Positions 1-9,834 are shown, counted from the stretch's first letter. The stretch: 47,373 bases of DNA from an uncultured Myxococcales bacterium (GCA_937872925.1 CALMUT010000123.1:1-47373), one strand, 5' to 3'. The notes: generated by a model from the letters alone, not told the origin. Numbers and translations are program-made.

Positions 1-2
1 GC

Positions 3-230
3 CACGGCAGGTGCTCGCTGTGCGCTGACGGCTACCAAAAGAACCCAAAGACCGGGGCTTGCGAAAAGCCCCCCTCGTGCCCGCCGGGCAAGGTCCTCGT
101 CCTGGGCAAGTGCTTCGACCAGTGCCCAACAGGCTACGCCCACGACTCCCAGGGCAAGTGCTCCCTCTGCGCGGACGGCTACGACAAGAACCCGAAGACC
201 GGCGCCTGCCAGAAGCTGCGGCAGAAGTAG
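3..230 (+). CDS. Cys-rich repeat protein, C-terminal fragment
   Basis: The 5' end lies outside the window; the open frame runs from base 3 to a TAG at 228-230 (75 residues). It contains two nearly identical modules of the form GKCSLCADGYDKNPKTGAC, separated by a Cys-containing linker (CPPGKVLVLGKCFDQCPTGY). The regular cysteine spacing suggests a disulfide-rich extracellular protein, and the tail ends in basic residues (KLRQK). It converges on the ABC-F gene with only 10 bases between the stops. I do not recognise a named family. The frame is supported by repeat conservation at the protein level; the function is unknown. Confidence 0.8.
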   Translation, partial: HGRCSLCADGYQKNPKTGACEKPPSCPPGKVLVLGKCFDQCPTGYAHDSQGKCSLCADGYDKNPKTGACQKLRQK

Positions 231-240
231 CGCGCGCCGC

Positions 241-1860
241 TCAGCCCACGCCGGGAGCTTCGTGGCCGCTCTCGGCGACGTACTCGGTGTAGCCGCCGCC
301 GTAGGTGCGCACGTCTCCGTCGGAGAGCTCGAGCACGCGATTGCTCAGGGCGCCGAGAAACTTGCGGTCGTGGGATACGAAGAGCATCGTGCCTTCGAAG
401 TTGGACAGCGCTTTGACCAAGATGTCCTTGGTGTCCATGTCCAGATGGTTCGTGGGTTCGTCTAGCACCAGGAAATTCGGAGGGTCGAAGAGCATCGTCG
501 CCAAGACCAGCCGCGCCTTTTCCCCGCCAGACAGCACGCGGCAGCTCTTGTCGATGTCGTCGCCGGTGAAGCCGAATGCGCCCGCCAGGGTGCGCAGGGT
601 GCCGATGTTCGCGTGGGCGAAGTTGCGCTGCAGGTGCTCGATGACGGTGTCTTTTTCGTCCAGCAGCTCCATGGCGTGCTGGGCGAAGTAGCCGAGCTTC
701 ACGCTAGCGCCGACCGTCACTTCGCCCTTGTCAGGTTTGGAAGCCTTCGCGACCAACTTGAGCAAGGTGCTCTTGCCGGCGCCGTTGACACCCATCACGC
801 ACCAGCGCTCTTTGCGGCGGATCAAGAAGTCTAAGCCCGCGTACACTACGTGGTCGCCGTAGGCTTTGTACACGCCTTCGAACTTGGCCACGTCTTCCCC
901 GGAGCGCTCTGGCTGTCGGAAGTCGAACTCGATGACGCGGCGTTTCTTCGGCGGCTCGACGACGTCAATCTTTTCCAGCTTCTTGACCCGGGACTGCACT
1001 TGCGCGGCGTGGCTGGCGCGGGCCTTGAAGCGTGCAATGAACGCCTTTTCTTTGGCGAGCATGGCCTGCTGTCGCGCATACTGAGCCTCTGCCTGGGCCG
1101 CTGCGATCTCGCGCTGCTGCTCGTAGAAATCGTAGTTGCCGGAAAAGGTCGTCAGGTCACCGCCGTCAATCTCCACGATCTTGGTGACCAGGCGATTGAG
1201 CAACTCGCGATCGTGAGACGTGATCACCAGAGCGCCTTCGAAAGCACGCAAGAAGCTTTCGAGCCAGATGATGCTCTCAATGTCGAGATGGTTCGTCGGT
1301 TCGTCGAGTAGCAGCAAGTCGGGACGCATCAACAGAATGCGGGCCAAGGCCACGCGCATTTTCCAACCGCCGCTGAGCTTGCCGACGTCGTCGTCGACGA
1401 CCGCTGGGCGAAAGCCGAGACCGGCAAGGATCTCGCGAGCACGCGCTTCGAGGGCGTAGCCGTCGAGTTCGTCGAAGCGCGCCTGCACCGTGCCAAAACG
1501 CTCAATGATGGCTTCGAGCTCGTCGGCGCGCGCAGGATCCGCCATGGCTTGCTCAAGCTCGAACAGCTCCTTTTTGACTTCACTCACCTCGCCAGCGCCG
1601 GCCATGGTTTCTTCGACCACGGTTTGGCCGGACATCTCGCCGACGTCTTGGCTGAAGTAGCCGACGGTCACGCCGCGATCGATGTTCACGTTGCCGCCGT
1701 CGGGCTCTTCTTCTTTGACGACCATGCGAAAGATCGTGGACTTGCCGGCGCCGTTGGGACCGACCAAACCGACCTTTTCGCCCGCGTTCACGCTCATGGA
1801 GGCCTCCATGAACAAGATTTGCTTGCCGTGTTGCTTGGAAACGGAGTCGAGCCGGAGCAC
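241..1860 (-). CDS. ABC-F family ATPase (YbiT/Uup-like)
   Basis: A 539-residue protein with two tandem ABC ATPase domains and no membrane segment, as expected for ABC-F proteins, which act on ribosomes rather than as transporters. Domain 1 has Walker A GPNGAGKS (34-41), signature LSGG (162-165) and Walker B LLLLDEPTNHLD (182-193). Domain 2 has Walker A GVNGAGKS (357-364), LSGGEKARL (443-451) and LVLDEPTNHLD (464-474). Between them is a charged helical linker rich in Ala, Gln and Lys (about 245-310), the usual P-site tRNA-interaction motif of the family. The length matches YbiT-like members. The start is a GTG without a clear ribosome binding site. The subfamily is uncertain; ABC-F membership is clear. 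Confidence 0.95.
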   Translation of the reverse strand: MLRLDSVSKQHGKQILFMEASMSVNAGEKVGLVGPNGAGKSTIFRMVVKEEEPDGGNVNIDRGVTVGYFSQDVGEMSGQTVVEETMAGAGEVSEVKKELFELEQAMADPARADELEAIIERFGTVQARFDELDGYALEARAREILAGLGFRPAVVDDDVGKLSGGWKMRVALARILLMRPDLLLLDEPTNHLDIESIIWLESFLRAFEGALVITSHDRELLNRLVTKIVEIDGGDLTTFSGNYDFYEQQREIAAAQAEAQYARQQAMLAKEKAFIARFKARASHAAQVQSRVKKLEKIDVVEPPKKRRVIEFDFRQPERSGEDVAKFEGVYKAYGDHVVYAGLDFLIRRKERWCVMGVNGAGKSTLLKLVAKASKPDKGEVTVGASVKLGYFAQHAMELLDEKDTVIEHLQRNFAHANIGTLRTLAGAFGFTGDDIDKSCRVLSGGEKARLVLATMLFDPPNFLVLDEPTNHLDMDTKDILVKALSNFEGTMLFVSHDRKFLGALSNRVLELSDGDVRTYGGGYTEYVAESGHEAPGVG

Positions 1861-2104
1861 GGGGGCGGAAACTGTCAGCTTCGCGCGCGCTTTTCAAGGC
1901 CAAGGCCGACGCGCAGGCCACCCCGCAGGACTCAGGCCGCGGCCTCCTCGGAGCTTCCGAAAGCACGCCCCGCTTGCCAAGCCAGCCGCTTCGCGCTAGT
2001 TAAGCGCCGTTCACGAATCGTGTGGCCCCCATTGGCCTGTGGTGCCTGGTACCCCGGCGCTCCGAAAACGTGACTCCTGCGGCAGGTTCGCCGCCCAGAA
2101 AGAG

Positions 2105-2110
2105 TATATT
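2105..2110 (+). promoter_or_regulatory. Possible -10 element (TATATT)
   Basis: TATATT lies in a short AT-rich patch that stands out from the GC-rich surroundings, 6 bases before the helicase ATG at 2116. If it is a true -10 box, the transcript would be leaderless or nearly so. No convincing -35 was seen, and no alternative in-frame start lies close downstream. Low confidence. Confidence 0.2.
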
Positions 2111-2115
2111 TTCAG

Positions 2116-3756
2116 ATGAATTCCTTTAGTCCCGAGCGGCTTGGGCACGCGCCCGTCCGCAGTACCCAAGACAAGAGCCAGCGCAACGCCCAAAAAGAGG
2201 GTGCCGTCGCGCGGCCGGTCACGTCCCCTTCCCCCGAGGTCCTAGCCTCGCCCTTTACCAAGCTTGGTCTGATCCCCGCCCTGGTGCGAGCTGTGCTCGC
2301 CGAAGGTTACGAACAGCCCACGCCGATCCAGACCCAATCCATACCCCCATTACTTCAGGGGCGAGATCTGCTCGGCTGCGCGCAGACCGGCACCGGCAAG
2401 ACCGCGGCCTTCGTGCTACCGATCCTGCAACAGCTCTCCCAGGGTGCCCCCAAGCAAGCAGGAGGCAGACCCATCCGCGCGTTGATCTTGACGCCCACCC
2501 GAGAACTCGCCGCGCAGATCGGCGAGCGAGCGGGCGCCTACGGGCAAAACCTCGGCCTTGGCCACACTGTGATTTACGGTGGTGTGGGCCAGCGTCCCCA
2601 AGAGCAGGCACTGCGCCGTGGACCGGCCATCGTTGTTGCCACTCCGGGTCGCTTGCTCGATCTGATCGCGCAAGGCTTCGTCAAACTCGATGCCCTTGAG
2701 GTCTTTGTGCTGGACGAAGCGGACCGCATGCTCGACATGGGCTTCATCCACGACGTGCGCCGCGTGATCCGCGAGCTACCGAAACAGCGTCAAACGCTGC
2801 TGTTCTCGGCCACCATGCCCAGCGACATCGCGGCGCTCTCCAAGACCATCTTGATCGACCCCGTCCGCGTGGCAGTCACGCCCGTCGCCTCCACCACAGA
2901 GCTGGTGACGCAATCCGTGTACTTCGTGGATCGCATCGGCAAGCGCGCTCTGCTCGAGCGTGTGCTGCGCGCCGAGGGCGTAGAGCGCACGCTCGTCTTC
3001 ACCCGCACGAAGCACGGCGCCAACCGCGTTGCGGAGCAAGTCAGCCGCGGCGGCATCGGGGCCGCTGCTATCCACGGCAACAAGAGTCAAGGTGCACGCG
3101 AGCGCGCTCTGCGCGACTTCAAGGACGGACGCATTGCCGTGCTGGTCGCGACGGATATCGCAGCGCGCGGCATCGATATCGACGGCATCACCCACGTGGT
3201 GAACTTCGACTTGCCGAACATCCCCGAAAGCTACGTGCATCGCATTGGCCGCACAGGCCGCGCGGGCGCCAGTGGCATCGCCGTTTCGTTCTGCGACGGC
3301 GAAGAGCGCGCTTTCTTGCGCGACATCGAGCGCCTGATCCGACTCAAAGTGCCTGAGGGCGACGAGAGCAAGCTGCCCCCCGCACCGGAGCGGGTCCAGG
3401 CGGATTTGGATCGCCGTCAGAGCGAAGCGCGGGACAACGATCGCGGACGCAACGATGGTGGTCGCAGCGGTGGCGGACGCAATGGCGGCGGTCGCAATAG
3501 TGGCGGACGCAATGGCGGCGGACGCAATGGCGGCGGTCGCAATAGTGGCGGACGCAACGCTGGCGGTCCACGACCCGCTTCGCAGGCGACGGGCACAAGC
3601 GCTTCGCGTGCGGCGAGCGCGCCTGCCGATCGGCAGCGTGAAGCACCGCGGGGGGCTGCAGCCGAAGTCCCGTGGCATGGCGAAGTCGCGAAGCCCGCGC
3701 AGAGTCAAAACTCGGGCCCGCGACGCACCCGCAGCTTCCGCCCACGCGGTCGCTGA
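2116..3756 (+). CDS. DEAD-box ATP-dependent RNA helicase (RhlE-like)
   Basis: A 546-residue RNA helicase that uses ATP to remodel RNA duplexes, with likely roles in ribosome assembly or RNA decay. The motifs appear in order: Q-motif region (F47 to Q72), motif I AQTGTGKT (89-96), PTRELA (127-132), TPGR (176-179), DEAD (200-203), SAT (231-233), the second RecA domain with ARGID (350-354) and [10 protein letters not shown] (375-384). A 45-residue N-terminal extension precedes the core. The C-terminus is low-complexity and basic, with repeated GRNGG units (444-484), as in RhlE-type tails that bind RNA. The first ATG is used because no other standard start precedes the core. RhlE is the closest guess among subfamilies. 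Confidence 0.95.
   Translation: MNSFSPERLGHAPVRSTQDKSQRNAQKEGAVARPVTSPSPEVLASPFTKLGLIPALVRAVLAEGYEQPTPIQTQSIPPLLQGRDLLGCAQTGTGKTAAFVLPILQQLSQGAPKQAGGRPIRALILTPTRELAAQIGERAGAYGQNLGLGHTVIYGGVGQRPQEQALRRGPAIVVATPGRLLDLIAQGFVKLDALEVFVLDEADRMLDMGFIHDVRRVIRELPKQRQTLLFSATMPSDIAALSKTILIDPVRVAVTPVASTTELVTQSVYFVDRIGKRALLERVLRAEGVERTLVFTRTKHGANRVAEQVSRGGIGAAAIHGNKSQGARERALRDFKDGRIAVLVATDIAARGIDIDGITHVVNFDLPNIPESYVHRIGRTGRAGASGIAVSFCDGEERAFLRDIERLIRLKVPEGDESKLPPAPERVQADLDRRQSEARDNDRGRNDGGRSGGGRNGGGRNSGGRNGGGRNGGGRNSGGRNAGGPRPASQATGTSASRAASAPADRQREAPRGAAAEVPWHGEVAKPAQSQNSGPRRTRSFRPRGR
3445..3567 (+). repeat. GRNGG-coding tandem repeats in helicase tail
   Basis: About eight imperfect copies of a 12-15 base unit coding for GRN plus Gly/Ser residues, for example GGCGGACGCAATGGC. 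They encode the Arg/Gly/Asn-rich tail of the helicase. Such tracts vary in length by slippage and probably contact RNA. Confidence 0.8.
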
Positions 3757-3767
3757 GTTGCAGGCTT

Positions 3768-3790
3768 GCCCCGCTGCGCTGCGGCGGGGC
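3768..3790 (+). terminator. Hairpin after helicase gene
   Basis: GCCCCGC (3768-3774) pairs with GCGGGGC (3784-3790) across a 9-base loop, 11 bases after the helicase stop. It is followed by a mixed pyrimidine stretch rather than a clean T-run. It could terminate helicase transcription or separate it from glutaminase. Confidence 0.4.
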
Positions 3791-3831
3791 TCTCGACTTC
3801 TATTGCCGCCGCGCGTACACCGCTTGCGGTG

Positions 3832-4761
3832 ATGCATCCGATCCAAGCCGCGCTCAATCATGCCGTTGCCGAGGCTCGCCCGCTGATGGACGGCGGGCCG
3901 GCTCAGTACATCCCAGAGCTTGCCAATGTGGATCTTGACGCCACGAGCGTCGCCGTCCGCACCATCGACGGGCAGCTGTTCGAAGCTGGCGACGCGGCGA
4001 CGCATGCCTTCACGCTACAAAGCTCGGCCAAGCTGGTCGTGCTCGCTGGCCTGCTCGAAGAGCGTGGCGCGGACGCAGTGTTTCGGGTCGTGGGCAAAGA
4101 GCCGTCCGGCTCCAGCTTTGCATCCTTGGCGCGGCTTGAAACCCATGGCCCCGGCCCAGCCAATCCCTTGGTCAACGCTGGCGCCATTGCCCTGTGCGGA
4201 CAGCTCGTCGGAAGCCTTTCGGAACGCCTTGGCTGGATCCAGGGCTGGGCAGAACGGCTATACGGCGAAAGTATCCCCATCGACGACAAGGTGTTGGCCT
4301 CGGAGCGCAGCACCGGCGATCGCAATCGCTCCATCGCGTACTTCTTGAAACACAACGGCGTGATTCGCGGCGACGTGAACGACACCCTGGAAGTGTACTT
4401 TTCGCTGTGCTCGCTCAATGCACGCGTGCGCCAAGCCTCGCAATTGACGGCAGTGTTGGCCAGCGGCGGACACGCGCCGGGCGCGGGCTATCGCGTGCTG
4501 CGCGACGAAACGGTGTCCGCGGTCGTCTCCCTGATGGCCACCTGCGGCATGTACGACGAATCCGGAGCGCACCTTGCCGCGACCGGGCTCCCCGCCAAGA
4601 GCGGCGTCAGCGGTGTGATCGTAGCCGTGGCTCCGGGACGCGCCGGCATTGCCGTATCGAGCCCCCGAGTGAACGCCAAGGGTGGCAGCGTGCGCGGACA
4701 CTCGATATTGGGACACATCTCCCGCAGCCTTGGCTGGCACTTTGGGTTGCCCGTGCGTTGA
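3832..4761 (+). CDS. glsA: Glutaminase (serine-dependent, GlsA family)
   Basis: A 309-residue cytosolic enzyme predicted to hydrolyse L-glutamine to glutamate and ammonia (EC 3.5.1.2). The family has a beta-lactamase-like fold with a Ser/Lys catalytic pair, seen here as SSAK (Ser64, Lys67). Other family motifs are NPLVNAGAI (111-119), the RN of DRNRSIA (163-169), Tyr189 in LEVYF, and AKSGVSG (255-261). The ATG at 3832 gives the usual family length of about 310 residues. An upstream in-frame ATG at 3766 would add 22 residues lying in the hairpin region and is less likely. No operon partner is apparent. Confidence 0.93.
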   Translation: MHPIQAALNHAVAEARPLMDGGPAQYIPELANVDLDATSVAVRTIDGQLFEAGDAATHAFTLQSSAKLVVLAGLLEERGADAVFRVVGKEPSGSSFASLARLETHGPGPANPLVNAGAIALCGQLVGSLSERLGWIQGWAERLYGESIPIDDKVLASERSTGDRNRSIAYFLKHNGVIRGDVNDTLEVYFSLCSLNARVRQASQLTAVLASGGHAPGAGYRVLRDETVSAVVSLMATCGMYDESGAHLAATGLPAKSGVSGVIVAVAPGRAGIAVSSPRVNAKGGSVRGHSILGHISRSLGWHFGLPVR

Positions 4762-4772
4762 TGTCGGTTTGT

Positions 4773-4793
4773 GGGTCGCGCCCTGGCGCGCCC
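4773..4793. terminator. Bidirectional hairpin between convergent genes
   Basis: GGG-T-CGCGC, loop CCTG, GCGCG-CCC forms a GC-rich stem with one bulged T. It sits in the 52-base gap between the convergent stops of glutaminase and the minus-strand unknown gene. The position suits a shared terminator, but there is no T-run on either side. Confidence 0.4.
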
Positions 4794-4813
4794 CCTTCGC
4801 CCGCGTCCCGCGC

Positions 4814-5926
4814 TTAGGGCGTCAGCCGTAGCTTCGAAAAGAAGCGCTCCGTGGCCTCGTCTCGCAGTTCGCGCGCGGCCTGCATGCCCCGCTCCAAGAT
4901 CAACGGGGAGTGGGAACAGCCCTCTTGGAGTCGTGCTTTCGCCCAATTCAGTGCAGTCGCTTTGTCCGCATGCCCGGCGGGCAGCGCCAGACTCGCGTCG
5001 ATGGCCGTTTCCACCACCATGCGACCCAGGCCACAGGGCTTCCAGTCGTCGAACTGGGTCAGTCGGTCCTGCAAAGAAAGTATCGTGGCCCAGGCGGATG
5101 CGGGCTGCTCAGCCCGCAAGAGGATCTGCGCCAGATCTCTGGTTGCGGATGTGACTTCCCAATGGTCGCTAAGATCCTTCTGCGCCAGTAGCTCGCGCTG
5201 TGCGGCGATAGCCAGTTCGGGCTGCGCCAGATCTTCGCGACGGCGACGCAGGTGGTCGAGCATGGCCACGTCGCGGATCCGTTGCGCGGCTTCCCAGGCG
5301 TCTAGCAGTTGACGCCCGAGCTCGATCGCCCCGAAACTGATGGCGCGATATAGAAGCGTGACGGGATTCTCCTGCTCCGGCGTCGCCGGGAAGTAGCGTC
5401 GCTGGGCTTCCCACCAACGCTCGACACCGCTTGCGTCGAACGGACAGCCCTCAATGCTGCCACCGAGGTATTCGAGCAAGTCGTCTTTGTCCGGGTGGGT
5501 TTGTCCGGCCAAATAGCCAAAGGTGTCCTGCACGCCGCAACTCACGAGATACTCGCCGTCAAAGCCACATTCCGTGTCGAAGTTCGCGGTCTTCGCGCGC
5601 CACAGCAGCCACACGTCCTGTGGATCACGGTATCCGCACAGCAAGTAGGCGCCGAGCCGAAGCGAGTCGTCCAAACCCTGGAACGTGGAACGCTCGTGGC
5701 TCACGACTTCCTGCTCGAACACAGCACGGGCCAGATCGTGATCCTCCGGAGCCGAGTCGTATTGCAGTGCGAGCATCAGCTTGAAGCGGAGCAAACCGTG
5801 CGCGTCCGAGGTCGCGCCGTGGGCGCCCGTCACTTCTTCGTAGAGCACCTCGCGAAAGCGCTCCCGCGACGCTCGCAGCGCGGCAAGCAGCTCAACGCCC
5901 TCGGCGTGCAGGTTTGCGGGTGTCAT
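4814..5926 (-). CDS. Unknown helical protein
   Basis: A 370-residue protein that I do not recognise. It has no signal peptide and no membrane segment. The composition is rich in Leu, Ala, Glu and Arg with repeated helix pairs, and the C-terminal half (about 190-360) reads like degenerate tetratricopeptide-type helices. The middle has a Trp/Asp/Cys-containing stretch (about 95-150) that includes CGYRDPQDVWLLW. It is probably cytosolic. Its stop converges on glutaminase and its start is 51 bases from the stop of the minus-strand glycosyltransferase, so it may be cotranscribed with that gene. Coding is supported by codon-position GC bias and the intact long frame. Confidence 0.8.
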   Translation of the reverse strand: MTPANLHAEGVELLAALRASRERFREVLYEEVTGAHGATSDAHGLLRFKLMLALQYDSAPEDHDLARAVFEQEVVSHERSTFQGLDDSLRLGAYLLCGYRDPQDVWLLWRAKTANFDTECGFDGEYLVSCGVQDTFGYLAGQTHPDKDDLLEYLGGSIEGCPFDASGVERWWEAQRRYFPATPEQENPVTLLYRAISFGAIELGRQLLDAWEAAQRIRDVAMLDHLRRRREDLAQPELAIAAQRELLAQKDLSDHWEVTSATRDLAQILLRAEQPASAWATILSLQDRLTQFDDWKPCGLGRMVVETAIDASLALPAGHADKATALNWAKARLQEGCSHSPLILERGMQAARELRDEATERFFSKLRLTP

Positions 5927-5977
5927 CTATCGCTTCGGGCTAGCAGCCCACCCCATCAAAAGTCAACGCCGCGCCAA

Positions 5978-7915
5978 TCACTGCCGCGTCAGCGTCACGC
6001 TGCGTACTCGCGCCATGTCTCCCCAGGCCAGCTCGGCCGCAATCGTCACCGCGGAAGTGGAGCGTGGAACCACCGCCACGACGCGGTCCACGCCTCGCGC
6101 GAAGGGCTGCCGGCCCGGCCCGTCGGAAATGCTCAGCGTCACGTGACCGCGGCCCTCTGCTGCGACGAGCCAGCGCCCGGGCTTCAGGGTCAGAAAGTCC
6201 AGGCGCGCTGGAGCCTCTGGCCAGACGTCTGCGCCTACCCAACCTTCCGGATCGAGTCGAATACGCCCACGTCGATCGCTGCTCAGCAAGTGACCGGGCA
6301 CCACGATCTGGGTGGCACTACGCTGCACGCCAAGACTGGAGTCTTCTTTTCGAAACCAGGCGTGGCCCGTTTCACGCGTCGGCAATGGCGTCTCAAAGGT
6401 CACGAATTGGTAGAAGGCTCCGAACTCCGCTTTGGCTTGAAGTTCCCGGCCGCCACGCCACTCTGCGGCCTCGAGCCCAGTGGGAAGGTGAAATACGATG
6501 ATGTCTGGCTTGCGGCGCCACACATAGTCGCCGTCTCCAAGCTCATGCGCCAGCGGCCCAGTCCCGAATCGACTCGGTGGGTGCTTGGCCAGCCATGCAT
6601 CGTTCAAGCCGAGCATGTCCAGGGCGCGGCCCTTCCAGAAGTAGGGAAGCGCCCCAGCCGCGTCCACCGCCAAGAGCGGATCTTTGTCCCCAAAGCTGGC
6701 GCGAAAGAAGCTACCGATGGGGCGCGCCGGCCAGTGCCACAGGTCCCGCAGCGCCCAAGTCTTTTCCGGATCGTCCCGCTGCTGCACCACCAGCGCCGCT
6801 ACGCTGACGACCGCGACCACGTAGGCGAAGAGACTCGTCCGCCCGCCGCGCGCAACTAGCCACGCGAGTCCTTCTGCTCCGAGTAGCACGGTCAGCACCA
6901 ACGCAACGAGCAAGTGCCGGCGCTGGGGCATGATGTCGCCGCCAATCGCCACCACGTAGCTGACCCAAGCCAATAGCATCGGCAGCAAGACCAGCACGCG
7001 GCGTCGGCGATGCCGGTCTTTTGCAAAGGCGACAGCGGTCGCCAAGCAAGGCAGCCCCAACACCCAAAACAACGCACCCTTCGAAAGATAGTGGACGCCA
7101 AGGGCCAGGCGCTCGGCAGTGAACGCGACTTTGGCGTGATAAGTGTTCGGAACCCACTCGCCATAGTACCCCTTGCGAAAGACCAGGTGCGCCGCCAGCA
7201 CGAGCAACGGCAATGCGCCAAGCACAAGCGCACTGGGCAGACCGTCATGCACCAGGCGCTTCAGCCAGCCCGTGCGCCCAGCTTGGGTTGGCGGAACGAA
7301 GGTGCGCGCTAAGAGCAGCCCAAAGCACGCCATTGCCGGCATCAAGATCCCATCGGGCCGAGTGAGTACCGCGAGCGCGAAGCACACCCCCGCGGGCCAA
7401 GCCTGTCGCAAGCTGACCCGCCGAACGTCCAACAACGGGCTGGACAGAACTACGCCCCAGGCAAGCGCGGCCAGCAGTAACGGCTGCTCAAGCCCGGCGA
7501 CCGACCACGCAGCGAGGGGCCCGCTCACGGCAAGCGCAGCCGCCCCATATGCGCCAGGGATGCAGCTGCGAAGGCCTGGCCCGCGCTGCGCCCACAGCAC
7601 GGCCGCCAGAGTCAGCAGGGACGCAGAAACGCCTAGGATCTTGGCGCTGCCGACCAACGCGGTGGGCTGAAACGCACCGACGCCAGCGACCAGCAACACC
7701 CACAAGAAGTTCGTATATCCCTCGACGCGCTCGCCATCCGTCCAAGTCAAGCCTTGGCCGTTCAGCAATCGCTCGGAATAGCGCAGACTGATGAACGCGT
7801 CGTCCACGAAGAACGCGTGGTAGTCCAGCGTTTGTCGGTACAGAACGACGGAAGCAACGACGAGCAACGCGACGCGCGCGAGCGAAGGGACAAGACGCCT
7901 GGCCAGCTTGGTCAT
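5978..7915 (-). CDS. GT-C type membrane glycosyltransferase (AftB-like)
   Basis: A 645-residue multi-spanning membrane protein. After a first TM segment (about 12-28) comes the acidic loop [12 protein letters not shown] (about 36-47), followed by NGQGLTW and [11 protein letters not shown]. This pattern is typical of polyprenyl-phosphate-sugar dependent GT-C enzymes such as mycobacterial AftB and related families; the DD pair is the likely catalytic or metal-binding acid pair on the periplasmic side. About ten hydrophobic segments fill the N-terminal two thirds. The last ~220 residues are soluble and probably periplasmic. The ATG at 7915 has GGGA upstream; the earlier ATG at 7951 lacks a ribosome binding site. 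The sugar and acceptor are unknown. Confidence 0.85.
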   Translation of the reverse strand: MTKLARRLVPSLARVALLVVASVVLYRQTLDYHAFFVDDAFISLRYSERLLNGQGLTWTDGERVEGYTNFLWVLLVAGVGAFQPTALVGSAKILGVSASLLTLAAVLWAQRGPGLRSCIPGAYGAAALAVSGPLAAWSVAGLEQPLLLAALAWGVVLSSPLLDVRRVSLRQAWPAGVCFALAVLTRPDGILMPAMACFGLLLARTFVPPTQAGRTGWLKRLVHDGLPSALVLGALPLLVLAAHLVFRKGYYGEWVPNTYHAKVAFTAERLALGVHYLSKGALFWVLGLPCLATAVAFAKDRHRRRRVLVLLPMLLAWVSYVVAIGGDIMPQRRHLLVALVLTVLLGAEGLAWLVARGGRTSLFAYVVAVVSVAALVVQQRDDPEKTWALRDLWHWPARPIGSFFRASFGDKDPLLAVDAAGALPYFWKGRALDMLGLNDAWLAKHPPSRFGTGPLAHELGDGDYVWRRKPDIIVFHLPTGLEAAEWRGGRELQAKAEFGAFYQFVTFETPLPTRETGHAWFRKEDSSLGVQRSATQIVVPGHLLSSDRRGRIRLDPEGWVGADVWPEAPARLDFLTLKPGRWLVAAEGRGHVTLSISDGPGRQPFARGVDRVVAVVPRSTSAVTIAAELAWGDMARVRSVTLTRQ

Positions 7916-8083
7916 CGCTGTCCCGCAGCTTAGAACCGAAACGAGCTCCATGTCGCGCGGGCGGTGACGCTACGGGACTTCCGACATCTTCTTCTGGAGA
8001 ATCCGAGGCCGCCTCAGAAGGCTTGTATCTGACGCCCTTTGTCGTAGGCTGCGCCCGGCGCTTCCGGCGCTTTCTTACGGCAT

Positions 8084-8596
8084 ATGGGTCTTCCGTTCTT
8101 GCGCTCCGCGCGCCGTCTGCTTTCTGCGGCCGGGCCAGCACATGGCTGGCTCCTGGTTTTCTGCTTCGTTGGCTTCGGTTTTCTGCTGATGCGAGCCGGC
8201 ACAAAGGAACTGCCGATGCAGCGCGTTGCCATCACCCTCGTGCCCAGTGACGCGGCGCAGCTGGCATGCGCGTGGGCAGGCACGATCGGCGGCGCACGCT
8301 GCGAATACGACGCGAGCGGAGAGCCAGACACGGAAGGCTCCAGTACGCGCCTGATCCCGGTCATGACTCTGGACAGGGAGTTGCTGCTCGTGGCGGGGAT
8401 CTTCCAGACCCCGGCACTCGCGGCAAAGCTCGCTGAACCGGGAGTGGTCGCGGAGGACAAGCGCCTGACCGTGGAGTGCACGGTCAAAACGGCCGGCACG
8501 CCCCGGGACGTGCGCACGCGCTTCCGGCGCGATGCTGCATGGTCCGCGCCGGAACGGGCCCGGGCCATCGAAGTCGTCGGATGCGTGGTGCCGTGA
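8084..8596 (+). CDS. Unknown single-pass membrane protein
   Basis: A 170-residue protein with one N-terminal hydrophobic segment (about 21-38) and a basic, cytosol-facing start, so residues 45-170 are probably periplasmic. The soluble part contains several Cys (about 62, 72, 131 and 166) that could form disulfides. I do not recognise the family. Its TGA overlaps the ATG of the downstream PMT-like transferase in a TGATG, so the two are translationally coupled and probably act together. It diverges from the other glycosyltransferase across a gap of about 170 bases that may hold promoters for both directions. Confidence 0.75.
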   Translation: MGLPFLRSARRLLSAAGPAHGWLLVFCFVGFGFLLMRAGTKELPMQRVAITLVPSDAAQLACAWAGTIGGARCEYDASGEPDTEGSSTRLIPVMTLDRELLLVAGIFQTPALAAKLAEPGVVAEDKRLTVECTVKTAGTPRDVRTRFRRDAAWSAPERARAIEVVGCVVP

Positions 8597-9834
8597 TGAA
8601 AGCCGCGACGAACTACGATCGCCCGCTGTTCTTCGCCTGCGCTCTCTGCGTGGTCGTCGGGGTGTGGTTGCGTGCGCAGGCGCTTGAGTTTCCCGGCGTC
8701 TTCACCTGGGACGAGCATCACTTCGTAGAAAACGCCCGCAACTACTTGGCGCACCGACCAGACTTGAACGATCACCCGCCGCTGGGCAAGTTGATGATGG
8801 CGGGCGCACTGCGCGCCTTGGGGGACACCGCGCAAGCCTGGCGCATCGTGCAGCTGTGTTTTGGACTGCTTCTCATCCCACTGGTCAATCGCGTCGCCGC
8901 CTGGGCCAGTGGCGACACCCGCGTGGGCTGGCTGGCCGCTGCGATGGTGAGCCTGGACGGGTTCTTCATCGCCTACTCCCGGGCCGCACTTCTTGACGGG
9001 ATCTTGGTCTGCATGGGCGTCGCGGCCGTATGGCTAGCGTGCACGGCTCGTCGCACTTTTCAATATGTGCTGGCAGCGCTGGTGGCCGGGTCGGCATGTA
9101 CGGTCAAGTTCAGCGGGATCGCCTTCCTCGCGCCGATCGTGGTGCTCGTGGTCGCTCGCCGCCACTGGCGCGGACTACTGAGCCTGTCTGCAGCGCCTGC
9201 GGTGTACTTCGGCTGGTACTCGCTGGGGCTATGGATGGCCCGGCAGCCGCACTCCCCGCGCGCCGTCCTGACCGACACGTTTCGGCTATACAAGCACCAC
9301 GCAAATCTCACGGACTGGACTCACCCCTACTTATCTCATTGGTACGAATGGTTTCTGCCCACGCATCCCATCGTCATGCGCTCGGACGTGACGCCGGAGG
9401 GATTCCTCCGCGTAATGAGCGGGGTGGGTAATCCCGCACTGTGGTGGTTGGTGAATGTGACCGTCGTGGCGACAGCGATCAGTCTTGGGATCGCTGCCTG
9501 GCACTGGTTTCTGGCGCGGCCAGCAGCGGAAGGACCGGCCCAGGGGAATTCCCTTCGGATCGCGTTTTTGATGCTTTGTTTTGTGACACCGATCCTGCCG
9601 TGGATCTTCAGCAACCGAGATTCCTACATCAATCACTACTTACCGGCCTACGTCTTCGGCGTGATCATCGCAGCACTTGCACTAGGTCAGCTCTTTCGCA
9701 GCCGACCCACGACGGCGTTCGTGCTCTTCTTGAACGTGATGTTGGTCGGTGCGTTCTACTCGCCGGTGTGGGGGCAACTGCCGATCACACGCACAGCGAT
9801 GGAGTCTCGGCTGATCCTAAAGAAGTGGCGCTGA
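8596..9834 (+). CDS. PMT-family (GT39-like) membrane glycosyltransferase
   Basis: A 412-residue multi-spanning membrane protein. The first luminal/periplasmic loop holds TWDEHHFVENARNYL (about 37-51) and, after it, DLNDHPPLGKLMMAGAL. The DE acid pair and the DHPPLGK motif are hallmarks of protein O-mannosyltransferases and related GT39 enzymes, which move mannose from a polyprenyl phosphate to an acceptor. About ten TM segments follow. The chosen ATG overlaps the TGA of the preceding gene; a longer frame from 8476 would lie inside that gene. The acceptor, protein or lipid, cannot be told. The stop is 8 bases from the convergent Nudix gene. Confidence 0.9.
   Translation: MKAATNYDRPLFFACALCVVVGVWLRAQALEFPGVFTWDEHHFVENARNYLAHRPDLNDHPPLGKLMMAGALRALGDTAQAWRIVQLCFGLLLIPLVNRVAAWASGDTRVGWLAAAMVSLDGFFIAYSRAALLDGILVCMGVAAVWLACTARRTFQYVLAALVAGSACTVKFSGIAFLAPIVVLVVARRHWRGLLSLSAAPAVYFGWYSLGLWMARQPHSPRAVLTDTFRLYKHHANLTDWTHPYLSHWYEWFLPTHPIVMRSDVTPEGFLRVMSGVGNPALWWLVNVTVVATAISLGIAAWHWFLARPAAEGPAQGNSLRIAFLMLCFVTPILPWIFSNRDSYINHYLPAYVFGVIIAALALGQLFRSRPTTAFVLFLNVMLVGAFYSPVWGQLPITRTAMESRLILKKWR

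Noticed and set aside
2776..4005. Long minus-strand open frame (409 codons) opposite the helicase
   Set aside because: It lies opposite the clear DEAD-box gene and its composition (Ala/Thr/Ile repeats) is the reverse reading of the GRNGG tract; no domain or start site supports it.
5495..6859. Long plus-strand open frame (454 codons)
   Set aside because: It spans two minus-strand genes and has no recognisable domain; high GC gives long antisense frames.
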